From NCBI RefSeq assembly GCF_900109665.1, contig NZ_FOAO01000004.1, forward strand, positions 62,001 through 126,000: a DNA stretch of 64,000 bases, given 5' to 3'. Every line of letters starts with the position of its first letter. The stretch's first letter is position 1. This DNA is from Blastococcus sp. DSM 46786 (GTDB lineage Bacteria; Actinomycetota; Actinomycetes; Mycobacteriales; Geodermatophilaceae). Shown piece by piece: positions 41,482 to 50,029 of this stretch. The notes below the pieces were generated by a model. The model was not told where the DNA came from. It searched no databases and saw only the letters and a program-made list of their open reading frames with translations. The translations under genes and the position numbers were made by a program.

Positions 41482-42446
41482 CACTGATCCTGACCGACCA
41501 CCTGGGCCTGACCGACGCGGCTGCCGCGCTGCGTGCGGATGCGCTCGCCGGGCTGACCGCGCAGCCGAAGTCCCTGCCCCCGCGCTGGTTCTACGACGAG
41601 CGCGGCAGCATGCTGTTCGACGAGATCACCCGGCTGCCCGAGTACTACCCGACGCGGGCCGAGCGCGCGGTGCTCGCGGCGCGGGCCGGCGAGCTCGCCG
41701 CGGCGTCGGGCGCGCAGGTGCTGGTGGAGCTCGGGAGCGGGACGTCGGAGAAGACCCGTCTGCTGCTCACCGCCCTGCACGATGCCGGTTCGCTGCGCCG
41801 GTTCGTGCCCTTCGACGTCGATCCCACCGTGCTGCGCGCCGCGGGCGGGGCCGTCACCGCCGAGTACCCGGGGATCGAGGTGGTGGCGGTGGTCGGCGAC
41901 TTCACCCGCCACCTCGCCGAGCTACCCCGCGACGGCCGCCGGATGGTGGCCTTCCTGGGCTCGACCATCGGGAACCTGGAGCCCGAACCGCGGGCCGCCT
42001 TCCTGCGCGACCTCGCCGCCACCCTGCACCCCGGGGACTCCTTCCTGCTCGGCACCGACCTGGTGAAGGACCCCGGCCGGCTCGTGCGGGCCTACGACGA
42101 CGCCGCCGGGGTCACCGCCGCGTTCAACCGGAACGTCCTCGCCGTGCTGAACCGGGAGCTGGGCGCCGCGTTCGACCCGGACCTGTTCGACCACGTGGCC
42201 CGGTGGGACGCCGACGAGGAGTGGATCGAGATGCGGCTCCGGTCGCGGGTCGACCAGCGGGTGCGGGTGGCCAGGCTCGATCTCGACGTGCCGTTCGCCG
42301 CCGGGGAGGAGATGCGCACCGAGGTCTCGGCGAAGTTCCGGCGCGCCGGGATCGAGGCCGAGCTGGCCGCGGCCGGGCTGCGGCTGACCCACTGGTGGAC
42401 CGACCCCGACGGCGACTTCGGGGTGTCCCTCTCGATCCCCGCGTGA
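41478..42446 (+). CDS. egtD: L-histidine N-alpha-methyltransferase EgtD
   Basis: A 322-residue SAM-dependent methyltransferase. The histidine-binding N-terminus has [19 protein letters not shown] and [10 protein letters not shown]. The SAM site is [15 protein letters not shown], then [11 protein letters not shown] and [12 protein letters not shown]. It trimethylates histidine to hercynine, the first committed step of the pathway. Last gene of the operon; no egtE-type C-S lyase follows, so that function must lie elsewhere. It converges with the cupredoxin gene 15 bases away. Confidence 0.96.
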   Translation: MTLILTDHLGLTDAAAALRADALAGLTAQPKSLPPRWFYDERGSMLFDEITRLPEYYPTRAERAVLAARAGELAAASGAQVLVELGSGTSEKTRLLLTALHDAGSLRRFVPFDVDPTVLRAAGGAVTAEYPGIEVVAVVGDFTRHLAELPRDGRRMVAFLGSTIGNLEPEPRAAFLRDLAATLHPGDSFLLGTDLVKDPGRLVRAYDDAAGVTAAFNRNVLAVLNRELGAAFDPDLFDHVARWDADEEWIEMRLRSRVDQRVRVARLDLDVPFAAGEEMRTEVSAKFRRAGIEAELAAAGLRLTHWWTDPDGDFGVSLSIPA

Positions 42447-42461
42447 CGCCGGCCGCCCCGC

Positions 42462-42851
42462 TCACCCGTCAGCGACGTCCAGGGTGGTGTGCATACCGGC
42501 GGCGCTGTGCCCGCCGACCGTGCACTCCAGCAGCACCGGTTCCCCGGGCGCGACCTCGACCTCGATGGTCTGCCGCTCCCCCGGCCCCAGCAGGTCGCTG
42601 GCCCAGAGGGTGGTCCCGCCCTGCACCAGCACGACGTCGTGGGTGCTGCTGCCGGCGTTGGTGACGACGACGTCCACGGCGCCGGGCAGCAGCGTGCCGG
42701 CCGAGAGCTGGTAGCGGTACTCCTGCATGCCGATGCGCAGCTCGTCCACCGGTGGACCGTCCGGTACAGGCGCTGCACCGCCCGCCCCGCAGCCGGTGAG
42801 CAGCGCGGGGGCCGTCAGCAGCGGCAGCACGGCCGCCGCGGTGCGCCTCAC
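42462..42851 (-). CDS. Blue-copper (cupredoxin) lipoprotein
   Basis: A 129-residue exported protein with signal peptide and lipobox LTGC (Cys21). The cupredoxin domain shows copper ligands His in STHDVVLVQGG and the Cys-His-Met cluster LLECTVGGHSAAGMH near the C-terminus. It probably carries electrons on the outer face of the membrane. It is the last gene of the minus-strand ccm operon (GTGA/ATGA-type overlap with ccmH). It may serve the caa3/bc chain encoded across the divergent region. Confidence 0.88.
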   Translation of the reverse strand: MRRTAAAVLPLLTAPALLTGCGAGGAAPVPDGPPVDELRIGMQEYRYQLSAGTLLPGAVDVVVTNAGSSTHDVVLVQGGTTLWASDLLGPGERQTIEVEVAPGEPVLLECTVGGHSAAGMHTTLDVADG

Positions 42852-44047
42852 CGGTTCTCCAGCAGGCGCCGGACGCCCGGGGCCGCCGGCGAGCCCGGGT
42901 CCAGCTCGAGGAACCTGCGCAGCGTCGTTCCGCCCTGCGGGTCGCCGGTGCGGTCCTGCGCCAACCCCAGCAGGAGGAGGACGTCGGGGTTGTCCGGGTA
43001 CCGCTCGCCCAGCTCCGCGAGCACCGGGAGCGCCTCCGACGGGCTGCCCGCGCGGACCAGCAGCCCGGCGCGCAGCAGCACCACGTCGTCGGCCGGCTGC
43101 AGGGACAGCGCCCGGTCGTAGGCGGCGAGGGCCTCGGCGTACTCGCCGGCGTGGTCGTGGGCCCGGCCGAGGGCGACCCAGGCGGCCGGGTCCTCGGGGC
43201 GCGCCTGCGCGGCCGCGAGCAGCTCCGCGGTCCCGTCCCCCGAAGCCTCGAGCTCCACCTCAGCCTGAGACCTGGCGCCGGCCGGTGCACCCTCGCCGGC
43301 ATCCAGCGCCACGGCGACCGCCGCGGCACCGACGACCAGCACGAGGGAGCCGACGGTGACCAGCCGGCGCGGCAGCGTCGACGCCCGGGGCGGGGTTCCC
43401 TCGCGGGCGGGCGCGGCCGGGCCCACGGTCCGGGCCGTGTACCGGCGGTGCGCCGCGGCGAGGCGCAGGTCCGCCCGGCGCACCGCGTCCTCGTCGCCCT
43501 CGTCGTCGGCCTCGGCGAGCAGCCGGGCCACCAGCGCGCCGTGCAGCGCGTCCCCTGCCGGGCTGTCGTCGGGCACCAGGGTGCCGTCGCGGTAGGCGGC
43601 GAGCACGGCCCCCGGGTCCCCGACCGGATGCGGCGTCGGGTCACCCACCCCGCGGGCCCGGCGCAGCCGGGCCCAGAGGAGTGCACCCACCACCGGGACG
43701 GCCAGCGCGGGCACCAGCCACACGAGCAGGCCCGGACCGGCGGGGTCGGGGCTGAGCAGCACCTGCTCCCCGTACCGGTCCACGAAGTACTGGCGCACCT
43801 GGTCCGGGGTGCGCCCGTCGGCGAGCTGCTGCTCGATGACCTCGCGGGCGCCCCCGGCGAGCACCGAGGAGCTGTCCTCCACCGACAGCCCCTGGCAGGT
43901 CGGGCAGCGGATCGTGCCGGCGACCGCAGCGACGCGCTCCTCCAGGGACGGGCGGCCGCCACCCGCGGCCTGCACCAGGCCGACGACGGCGAGCGCCACG
44001 ACCCCCAGGACCAGCAGCACGCCGGCGGCCCGGCGCGGGGTGGTCAC
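42848..44047 (-). CDS. ccmH: Cytochrome c maturation CcmH-CcmI fusion
   Basis: A 399-residue protein. The N-terminal CcmH domain has a signal anchor and the redox motif RCPTCQGLSVEDS, ending with a membrane helix (LLVWLVPALAVPVVGALLW). The second half is CcmI-like: a membrane helix near residues 215-235 and about three tetratricopeptide-like repeats (AWVALGRAHDHAGEYAEALA and following). CcmH reduces apocytochrome cysteines and CcmI presents the apocytochrome. GTG start overlapping ccmG. Confidence 0.92.
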   Translation of the reverse strand: MTTPRRAAGVLLVLGVVALAVVGLVQAAGGGRPSLEERVAAVAGTIRCPTCQGLSVEDSSSVLAGGAREVIEQQLADGRTPDQVRQYFVDRYGEQVLLSPDPAGPGLLVWLVPALAVPVVGALLWARLRRARGVGDPTPHPVGDPGAVLAAYRDGTLVPDDSPAGDALHGALVARLLAEADDEGDEDAVRRADLRLAAAHRRYTARTVGPAAPAREGTPPRASTLPRRLVTVGSLVLVVGAAAVAVALDAGEGAPAGARSQAEVELEASGDGTAELLAAAQARPEDPAAWVALGRAHDHAGEYAEALAAYDRALSLQPADDVVLLRAGLLVRAGSPSEALPVLAELGERYPDNPDVLLLLGLAQDRTGDPQGGTTLRRFLELDPGSPAAPGVRRLLENR

Positions 44048-44640
44048 GGCGCGCCGTCCGCGGTCAGGAGCGGGACCACGTGCTCGTCGATCCACGCCGC
44101 CTCCAGCTCGCCGCTCGCCTTGGCCACCACCGTCCCGTCCCGGCCGACGAGGTAGGTCTCCGGCAGGGCGAACGTGCCCCACTCCACCGCTCGTTCGCCG
44201 TCGGGGTCGACCACGTTCGGCCACGGCGCCCCGCCGTGCTCGGCCAGGAAGGTGCGGGCGTCGTCGGCCCGGTCGCGGACGTCGATGCCGACGATCCGCA
44301 GCCCCCGCGGGCCCAGCGCCTGGTCCGCCGCGACCAGCAGCGGCTGCTCCCGGCGGCACGGGGCGCACCACGAGGCCCACACGTTGACCAGCACGACCTC
44401 GCCGTCCCAGTCGGCCAGGTCGAAGCTCCCGCCCTCCAGCGTCGGTCCCGCCAGCCCCGGGGCCGGGCCGCCCAGCAGCGCGGACTCCTGCTGCCCGGCG
44501 CCGCCCAGCCGGCCGCCGAGGACCACACCGGCGAGGGCCACCAGGACGACGAGCACGACGGCCGCCAGCCGGCGCCGCGGGCGGCGGCCCGGGACCTCCT
44601 CGACGGCAGGCCCGCCGGCCGCAGCCTCCGGGGCGCTCAT
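44044..44640 (-). CDS. ccmG: Thiol:disulfide thioredoxin CcmG
   Basis: A 198-residue membrane-anchored thioredoxin. One N-terminal transmembrane helix (residues 24-43) is followed by a TlpA/DsbE domain with active site WASWCAPCRREQP, an acidic groove (DLADWDGEVVLVNVW) and cis-Pro region TFALPETYLVG. It keeps CcmH and apocytochrome thiols reduced. The GAFALPE-type motif (GTFALPETY) is diagnostic of CcmG rather than general TlpA. ATGA overlap with ccmF. Confidence 0.92.
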   Translation of the reverse strand: MSAPEAAAGGPAVEEVPGRRPRRRLAAVVLVVLVALAGVVLGGRLGGAGQQESALLGGPAPGLAGPTLEGGSFDLADWDGEVVLVNVWASWCAPCRREQPLLVAADQALGPRGLRIVGIDVRDRADDARTFLAEHGGAPWPNVVDPDGERAVEWGTFALPETYLVGRDGTVVAKASGELEAAWIDEHVVPLLTADGAP

Positions 44641-46640
44641 GCGGCCACCTCCACGGCCGGCGACCGGCGTCCCGGCCGCTCCGGCGGGGGCTGCTCCTCC
44701 CGCCGGCGTCGCGGCCACCCGGCCACGAGCGCGCCGGCCGCCATGACGCCGACCGACACCCACAGCCACAGCACCAGGGGGTTCACGGCCAGCCGCACGG
44801 TGGCCGTCCCGGCGTCGGCGTCGATCTCGGTGAGCACCAGGTAGGCGTCCTCGGTGAGGGTGGTCCGCACCGACGGCGTCCCGACGGCCTGGGTCAGGGT
44901 GGGGTAGCTGCTCAGCATCGGCGAGTAGACCCCGGCGTCCGCGCCGTCCTCGCGCAGCCGCAGGTCGGCGACCGCGGAGATGCGCCGCGCGTCGGGCACC
45001 ATGCGCAGGTCCTCGAGCGTGGCCGTCCAGCCGCCCACGCGGACCGTCTCCCCGACGGTCAGCTGCTGCGTCGCCGACGTCCCGTAGGTGGAGGACGCCG
45101 CCACCGCGACGGCGGCCAGCACGAAGCCCAGGTGCACCAGCAGCCCGCCGTACCCCCGCCGGTGCGCGACCAGCGTGCGCCCCAGCGCCGGCGCCCACGG
45201 CCCGGGACGCACCGCCCGGGCGCGCGCGACGTCGAGGGCGACCCGGGTGCCCGTCGCGACGGTCACGAAGACCGCGAGCCCGAAGGTGAGCAGCGCGGAG
45301 ACCCCCGTCAGACCGGCGAGCCCGAGCACTCCCACGGTGGCCGCACCCGCCAGCGTCGCGGGCAGCAGCACCCGGCCGAGCCGCCCGACGTGGGCCCGCC
45401 CCCACGGCAGCAGCGGCCCGACGCCCATGAGCAGGACGACGAGCAGGGCCAGGGGCACGGTCATCCGGTTGAAGTAGGGCGGCCCGACGCTCGTGCGGTC
45501 GCCGGTCACCGCCTCGAGCAGGATCGGGAAGGTGGTGCCGAGCAGGATGGTGAAGGCCAGCCCCGCCAGCAGCAGGTTGTTGGCCAGGAACGACGTCTCC
45601 CGGGACACGGTGGCCAGCAGCGGATCCTCGTCGCGCAGCCGGTCGGAGCGCCACACGAGGAGCAGGCCGGCGCCCAGGACGAGGACCAGCAGGAAGGCCA
45701 GCAGCACCGGCCCGATCGCCGACCGGGTGAAGGCGTGCACGCTCTCGACGACCCCGCTGCGGGTGAGGAACGTCCCGAACACCACGAGCACGAAGGTGGC
45801 GATCGCCAGCGTGAGGTTCCACAGGCGCAGGGTGGGCCGGCGCCGCTGCACCATGATCGAGTGGAGCAGCGCGGTGGCGGTGAACCACGGCAGCACCGAG
45901 ACGTTCTCCACCGGGTCCCAGCCCCAGTAGCCGCCCCAGCCGAGGACCTCGTAGGCCCACCAGCCGCCCATGACGACGCCGACGGTCAGGAACGTCCAGG
46001 CCACGAGCGTCCACCCGCGGACCACGGCGACCCACGCGGGGCCGGTGCGGCCGGTGACCAGCGCCGCCACCGCGTAGGCGAACGGGACCGCCATGCCCAC
46101 GAAGCCGAGGTAGAGCAGCGGCGGGTGGATGCCCATGAGCGGGTGGTCCTGCAGCAGCGGGTTGGGCCCCGGCCCGTCCGCCGGGACCGGGCTCACGCGG
46201 TCGAACGCGTTGCCGGCGAAGAGCGCCAACGCGGCGAAGAACGCGCTCAGCGAGGAGAGCACCGCCATGGCCCACGGGTGCAGCGCCCCGGCGCGCGGGT
46301 GGACCCGCACCACGGCCAGGACGGTGAACCCGGTGAGCACCAGCAACCACAGCAGGAGCGAGCCCTCGAGCGCGGCCCAGAGGCTGATGACCGTGTAGTA
46401 GGTCGGCACCGCCCGGCCGCCGTTCTCGGCGACGTACCGGATCGAGAAGTCGTGCTGCACCAGCGCCGTCACCATGGCGGCCACGGCCAGCGCGGCGCCG
46501 AGCAGCGCCGCCTGCGTCGCGAGCCGGGCGAACCGCGCTGCGCGGTCGCCGCCGCGCCCGGCGACCGCCCACGCGACGGTGGCGGCCGACGAGCACACCA
46601 GGGTGAGGGCCAGCCCGCCCGGCCCGAGCAGGTACCTCAT
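44637..46640 (-). CDS. ccmF: Haem lyase subunit CcmF
   Basis: A 667-residue integral membrane protein with about 15 segments. The WWD haem-handling motif is WGGYWGWDPVENVSVLPWF; flanking histidine segments DHPLMGIHPPLLYLGF and LLHSIMVQRR are present; FNRMTVPLALLVVLLMGVGP is a further family block. The C-terminal periplasmic domain (ATLEDLRMVPDARR) is normal. It forms the System I haem ligation complex with CcmH/I. Confidence 0.96.
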   Translation of the reverse strand: MRYLLGPGGLALTLVCSSAATVAWAVAGRGGDRAARFARLATQAALLGAALAVAAMVTALVQHDFSIRYVAENGGRAVPTYYTVISLWAALEGSLLLWLLVLTGFTVLAVVRVHPRAGALHPWAMAVLSSLSAFFAALALFAGNAFDRVSPVPADGPGPNPLLQDHPLMGIHPPLLYLGFVGMAVPFAYAVAALVTGRTGPAWVAVVRGWTLVAWTFLTVGVVMGGWWAYEVLGWGGYWGWDPVENVSVLPWFTATALLHSIMVQRRRPTLRLWNLTLAIATFVLVVFGTFLTRSGVVESVHAFTRSAIGPVLLAFLLVLVLGAGLLLVWRSDRLRDEDPLLATVSRETSFLANNLLLAGLAFTILLGTTFPILLEAVTGDRTSVGPPYFNRMTVPLALLVVLLMGVGPLLPWGRAHVGRLGRVLLPATLAGAATVGVLGLAGLTGVSALLTFGLAVFVTVATGTRVALDVARARAVRPGPWAPALGRTLVAHRRGYGGLLVHLGFVLAAVAVAASSTYGTSATQQLTVGETVRVGGWTATLEDLRMVPDARRISAVADLRLREDGADAGVYSPMLSSYPTLTQAVGTPSVRTTLTEDAYLVLTEIDADAGTATVRLAVNPLVLWLWVSVGVMAAGALVAGWPRRRREEQPPPERPGRRSPAVEVAA

Positions 46641-47098
46641 CCGCTGTCCTCCGCCGGCCGGCCGGTGCCGTCGACGGGGGCCCGGTACTCGTTGTCGTGC
46701 TTGACCAGCAGGACGTCGGACCGGAACACGCCGTCCTCCCCGAGGCGGCCCTCGACCACCGCGCCCTGCCCCTCCTGGAAGACGCCGCGCGGCTGGCCGG
46801 AGTTGACGACCGCGACGTCGGTGACCCCGTCGGTGAGCTCGAACCGGACCCCCTCACCGGTCCGCTCGACCGAGCCCTGCACCACCAGGCCGCCCAGCCG
46901 GACGCGGTCGCCCTGCAGCGAGGCGTCGGCGAGCAGCTCGGTGGGCGTCCGGTAGTAGACGAGGCTGCCCTGCAGACCGGCGGCGGCGAGGATGCCGACC
47001 CCGACCAGCACGACGCCCGCGACGGCCAGCAGCCGCAGCGGCAGCCGACGGCGTCCGCGCGGGCGCTCCTCCAGCTCCGGCCCCGGCGTCGACGTCAC
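46637..47098 (-). CDS. ccmE: Haem chaperone CcmE
   Basis: A 153-residue membrane-anchored OB-fold protein. A single TM (residues 22-42) precedes TPTELLADASLQGDRVRLGG. The haem-attachment motif LLVKHDNEYRAP keeps the covalent histidine (HxxxY), so it is the proteobacterial His type rather than the Cys variant of some archaea. GTG start overlapping the small ccmD-like gene. Confidence 0.95.
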   Translation of the reverse strand: MTSTPGPELEERPRGRRRLPLRLLAVAGVVLVGVGILAAAGLQGSLVYYRTPTELLADASLQGDRVRLGGLVVQGSVERTGEGVRFELTDGVTDVAVVNSGQPRGVFQEGQGAVVEGRLGEDGVFRSDVLLVKHDNEYRAPVDGTGRPAEDSG

Positions 47099-47193
47099 CG
47101 CCGCCCCCGGCCCGGCCGGGTCCAGGCCCAGTACCCGGCCCACGTGCCACCGGTCAGCAGGTAGCCCGCGAGGACCCACCCCCACCCGTTCAC
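47095..47193 (-). CDS. ccmD: Very small CcmD-like membrane protein
   Basis: A 32-residue frame between ccmC and ccmE that overlaps both by 4 bases. One hydrophobic helix (WGWVLAGYLLTGGTWAGYWA) is followed by a basic tail (RPGRGRR). Size, topology and position match CcmD, which holds CcmE to the CcmABC release complex. It has little sequence conservation, as usual for CcmD. Confidence 0.75.
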   Translation of the reverse strand: MNGWGWVLAGYLLTGGTWAGYWAWTRPGRGRR

Positions 47194-47933
47194 GACCGGC
47201 TCCGCGGGACGACGACCAGCGGCTCCGCGGCGACCCCAGTCGGAGCGTCCCCCTCGGCGGGCGGCGCGGCAGCGGTGTCGGCCACGGCGAGCACGCGGAG
47301 CCGGCGCCGCACCACCAGCGCCCCCGCCAGCGTGAAGGCCAGGACGGCGACGCCGAGGGCCGCCGCCATCCGCGGGTCCATGGGCGCAGGGTCCGGCGAC
47401 AGCACGCTGGCCGGCTGGTGCAGCGTCCGCCACCACACCACGGAGAAGTGCACGACGGGCACGTTCGCGAAGCCGATGATCCCCACCGCCGCCGCACGGC
47501 GGGCACCCGCGGCGCGGTCGTCCCCCAGACCGCGGACGCTCAGGTAGCCGAGGTAGACCAGCAGCAGGACGGCCGTGGTGACCAGGCGCGGGTCCCAGAC
47601 CCACCACACGCCCCAGACCGGCCGCCCCCACACGCTGCCGAGGGCGATCGCGAGCGCGGTCATGCCGACGCCGAGCTCCGCCGCCGCCTGGGCGACGCGG
47701 TCCCACCGCAGATCCCGGCGGACGAGGAAGGCGATGCTGGTGACGAGGACGCCGGCGAAGCACAGGTAGGCCAGCCACGCGGCCGGCACGTGCACGTACA
47801 TCAGGCGCTGCGGCTGGCCCTGGACGGCATCGGTCGGCGCGACGGCGACGGCCAGCACGCCCGCGGCGAGCGCGGCGAGCGCGGCCGCCACGGCGAGGAA
47901 CCGGTCGGCCGACCGGGGCGATCGCGTCGTCAT
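47190..47933 (-). CDS. ccmC: Haem exporter/loading protein CcmC
   Basis: A 247-residue, six-helix membrane protein. The WWD motif GRPVWGVWWVWDPRLVTTA is flanked by haem-ligand histidines in MYVHVPAAWLAY and FANVPVVHFSVVWWRTLHQP. It loads haem on CcmE. The C-terminal 40 residues are an unusual proline/alanine-rich tail. ATGT start is 4 bases from ccmB. Confidence 0.95.
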   Translation of the reverse strand: MTTRSPRSADRFLAVAAALAALAAGVLAVAVAPTDAVQGQPQRLMYVHVPAAWLAYLCFAGVLVTSIAFLVRRDLRWDRVAQAAAELGVGMTALAIALGSVWGRPVWGVWWVWDPRLVTTAVLLLVYLGYLSVRGLGDDRAAGARRAAAVGIIGFANVPVVHFSVVWWRTLHQPASVLSPDPAPMDPRMAAALGVAVLAFTLAGALVVRRRLRVLAVADTAAAPPAEGDAPTGVAAEPLVVVPRSRS

Positions 47934-47937
47934 GTCC

Positions 47938-48597
47938 TCACTCCTCCAGCAGAACGGGGAAGACCGCCCACGCCGCGACGACCACGGCCGCGGCGTACAC
48001 GGTCACGAGCACCGCCCAGGGCAGCACGGGCACGCCCGGCGTCGACAGCTGCGTGCCCGCCAGCAGCGCCGGCAGCCCCGCAGGGAGGAGGAGTGCGGCG
48101 AGCAGTCCGCGCCGGCGGCTGCCGGAGGCCACGAGCACGCCGAAACCGGTGGTCAGCGCCGCCAGCGCCAGGGTGCCCAGGAGCCCACCGTAGAGGGCCT
48201 GCGGCGGGACCGGTACCTGGAACAGCACCGCCACGAGGCCGCCCGCGAGCAGCCCGGTGACCAGCAGCGCCGCCCACGCCGCCAGCAGCTTGCCGGCGAA
48301 CAGCGCCCCCGGCGCGACGAGTCCGCGCAGCAGGTCCCAGCTGTCCTCGGCGATCTCGGTGCCGGCCACGGTGCGCGCCAGCGGGACGGTGGCGACGAGC
48401 AGGGCCAGCCAGACGGTGCCCCCGGCCGCCGCAGCGAGGTCCTCCGGCGCCGGCCCGAACGCCAGCCCGGCCAGGACGACGAACGCCGCGACGAACGGTG
48501 CGGTCGTCACCAGCGCCTCCCGGCCGGCGCGCTCGACGGCGGCCTCGCGGCGCAGGACCGCCGCCACCTGGGCCGTGCGCGGGACCGGTGCCGTCAC
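47938..48597 (-). CDS. ccmB: Haem ABC transporter permease CcmB
   Basis: A 219-residue permease with six transmembrane segments. The conserved DSWDLLRGLVAPGALFAGKLLAA matches the CcmB block (DSLEQL...P...VL.KVL). With CcmA it drives release of holo-CcmE. GTG start overlapping the ccmA stop (GTGA). Confidence 0.9.
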   Translation of the reverse strand: MTAPVPRTAQVAAVLRREAAVERAGREALVTTAPFVAAFVVLAGLAFGPAPEDLAAAAGGTVWLALLVATVPLARTVAGTEIAEDSWDLLRGLVAPGALFAGKLLAAWAALLVTGLLAGGLVAVLFQVPVPPQALYGGLLGTLALAALTTGFGVLVASGSRRRGLLAALLLPAGLPALLAGTQLSTPGVPVLPWAVLVTVYAAAVVVAAWAVFPVLLEE

Positions 48598-49253
48598 CGC
48601 CGGACCACCCGCCCGTCGGCGATCGACAGGTGCGCATCCGCCAGCGGGAGCAGCACCCCCGGCTGGTGGGTGGCCACCAGCAGGGCCACGCCGTCGGCGC
48701 GCACGGCGTCGAGCACCGCGGCGAGGTCGTCCAGCGCCCGCTCGTCGAGGGCGGCGGTCGGCTCGTCCAGGCACAGGACGGCGGGCCGGCAGGCGACGGC
48801 CGCGGCCAGGGCGGCCCGCACGCGCTCCCCGGCCGACAACGTGCCCACGGTCCGGTCGGCGAGCGGGTGCAGGCCCAGCGCGGCCATCGCCGCAGCGGCC
48901 GCCTGGGCGCGCCCCGCCAGCGCGGCCGTCCCGGTGACGGCGGCGCGCACCGTCTGTGCCGTCCGCAGCCCCGCGCCGCCTCGCAGGTAGAGCGCCGTCC
49001 CCGCGCAGGCGCGGGTGCCGGCGGCCGGCCGGAGCAGGCCGGCGGCCAGGCGCAGCAGGGTCGACTTGCCCGAGCCGTTCGGCCCGGTCACGACGGTCAG
49101 CGTGCCGGGGGTGAGCAGGAGGTCGACCGGCGCCCAGACGGGCCGGCCGCCGTGCACCCGGGTGACCCCGGACAGGCGCAGGGCCGCCGCGCCGCCGGGG
49201 ACCGCGGGCCCCGGGGACGGCGGGCGGAGCGGGATGGCGCGGGGCCCCGGCAT
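48594..49253 (-). CDS. ccmA: Haem ABC transporter ATPase CcmA
   Basis: A 219-residue ABC ATPase. Walker A is GPNGSGKSTLL, the signature is TLSAGERVR (degenerate LSxGE form common in CcmA), Walker B is AVLCLDEPTAALDE, and the H-loop is VATHQP. A proline-rich 20-residue N-terminal extension precedes the domain. First gene of the ccm operon proper; the upstream TlpA-like gene is 62 bases away on the same strand. Confidence 0.92.
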   Translation of the reverse strand: MPGPRAIPLRPPSPGPAVPGGAAALRLSGVTRVHGGRPVWAPVDLLLTPGTLTVVTGPNGSGKSTLLRLAAGLLRPAAGTRACAGTALYLRGGAGLRTAQTVRAAVTGTAALAGRAQAAAAAMAALGLHPLADRTVGTLSAGERVRAALAAAVACRPAVLCLDEPTAALDERALDDLAAVLDAVRADGVALLVATHQPGVLLPLADAHLSIADGRVVRR

Positions 49254-49315
49254 GGCGACAGCGTAGGTCGGCCGGAGCGCCCGCCGGGAGGGCGCCCGGC
49301 GATCGGCCCGCGCGG

Positions 49316-49918
49316 TCACCCGGCCTCCAGCAGCGGCTCGACGTGTGCGCGGAGCCAGTCCTCGCTGACCACGCCGAGGTGCCGGGCCGCGACCCGGCCG
49401 TCGGCGTCCACGACCACGGTCGCCGGCAACCCGGGGACGCCCCAGGCCGCGGTGAGCCGTCCGTCGGGGTCCACCACCGACGACGCCGGGTCCCCGCCGA
49501 CCTCGGCCAGCAGGTCCCGTGCCTGGCGCTCGCCGTCCCGGGCGTCGACGCCGACCAGCCGGACCCCCCGGTCGTGCAGCCGGCGCCCCTCCGCCACCAG
49601 CACGGGGAGCTCCTGCCGGCACGGTGCGCACCAGGCCGCCCAGAAGTTCACCACGACGACGTGCCCCCGGAGATCCGCCAGATCCAGCTCACCGCCGTCG
49701 AGGGTGGGCCCCCGCAGCGGCGGGGCGAGGGAGCCGACCGCGACCGACGGCCCCGCGGATCGACCCCCGCTCGAGCCGGGTGGGGCGAGCAGGAGGGCGC
49801 CGGCCACGAGCACGACCACCGCCACCGGCAGGGCGGCGAGCAGCGCCCACCGCCACCCGGACGGGCGGCGCGATCCGGGTCGACGCCGCGTCTCCACCTG
49901 CGGGAGGATCCCATGCAC
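49316..49918 (-). CDS. Second TlpA-like thioredoxin, membrane anchored
   Basis: A 200-residue protein. The transmembrane anchor (residues 23-42) precedes a TlpA domain with active site FWAAWCAPCRQELP, DLADLRGHVVVVNFW and GVPGLPATVVVDADG. It resembles CcmG but lacks the TFALPE motif (VPGLPA instead). It may reduce apocytochromes or deliver copper to the CuA site of the divergent oxidase subunit II. The GTG at 49918 has GAGG 6 bases ahead. It leads the minus-strand ccm cluster. Confidence 0.9.
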   Translation of the reverse strand: MHGILPQVETRRRPGSRRPSGWRWALLAALPVAVVVLVAGALLLAPPGSSGGRSAGPSVAVGSLAPPLRGPTLDGGELDLADLRGHVVVVNFWAAWCAPCRQELPVLVAEGRRLHDRGVRLVGVDARDGERQARDLLAEVGGDPASSVVDPDGRLTAAWGVPGLPATVVVDADGRVAARHLGVVSEDWLRAHVEPLLEAG

Positions 49919-49993
49919 GGTCAGCCTCGGCCGCCCGGAACCCGCGCGCGCCGTGCGGGAACTCGTCTGGAGCAGCAGTTGGTCCGTGCCAGG

Positions 49994-50022
49994 TTGTCGC
50001 GAGCCGGGCAGGCCTCTAGCGT
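49994..50022 (+). promoter_or_regulatory. Promoter of the caa3/bc operon, leaderless
   Basis: TTGTCG (49994-49999), exactly 17 bases, then TAGCGT (50017-50022). Transcription would begin at about 50029-50030, where the ctaC GTG starts, giving a leaderless mRNA. Confidence 0.6.
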
Positions 50023-50029
50023 CGCCGAG

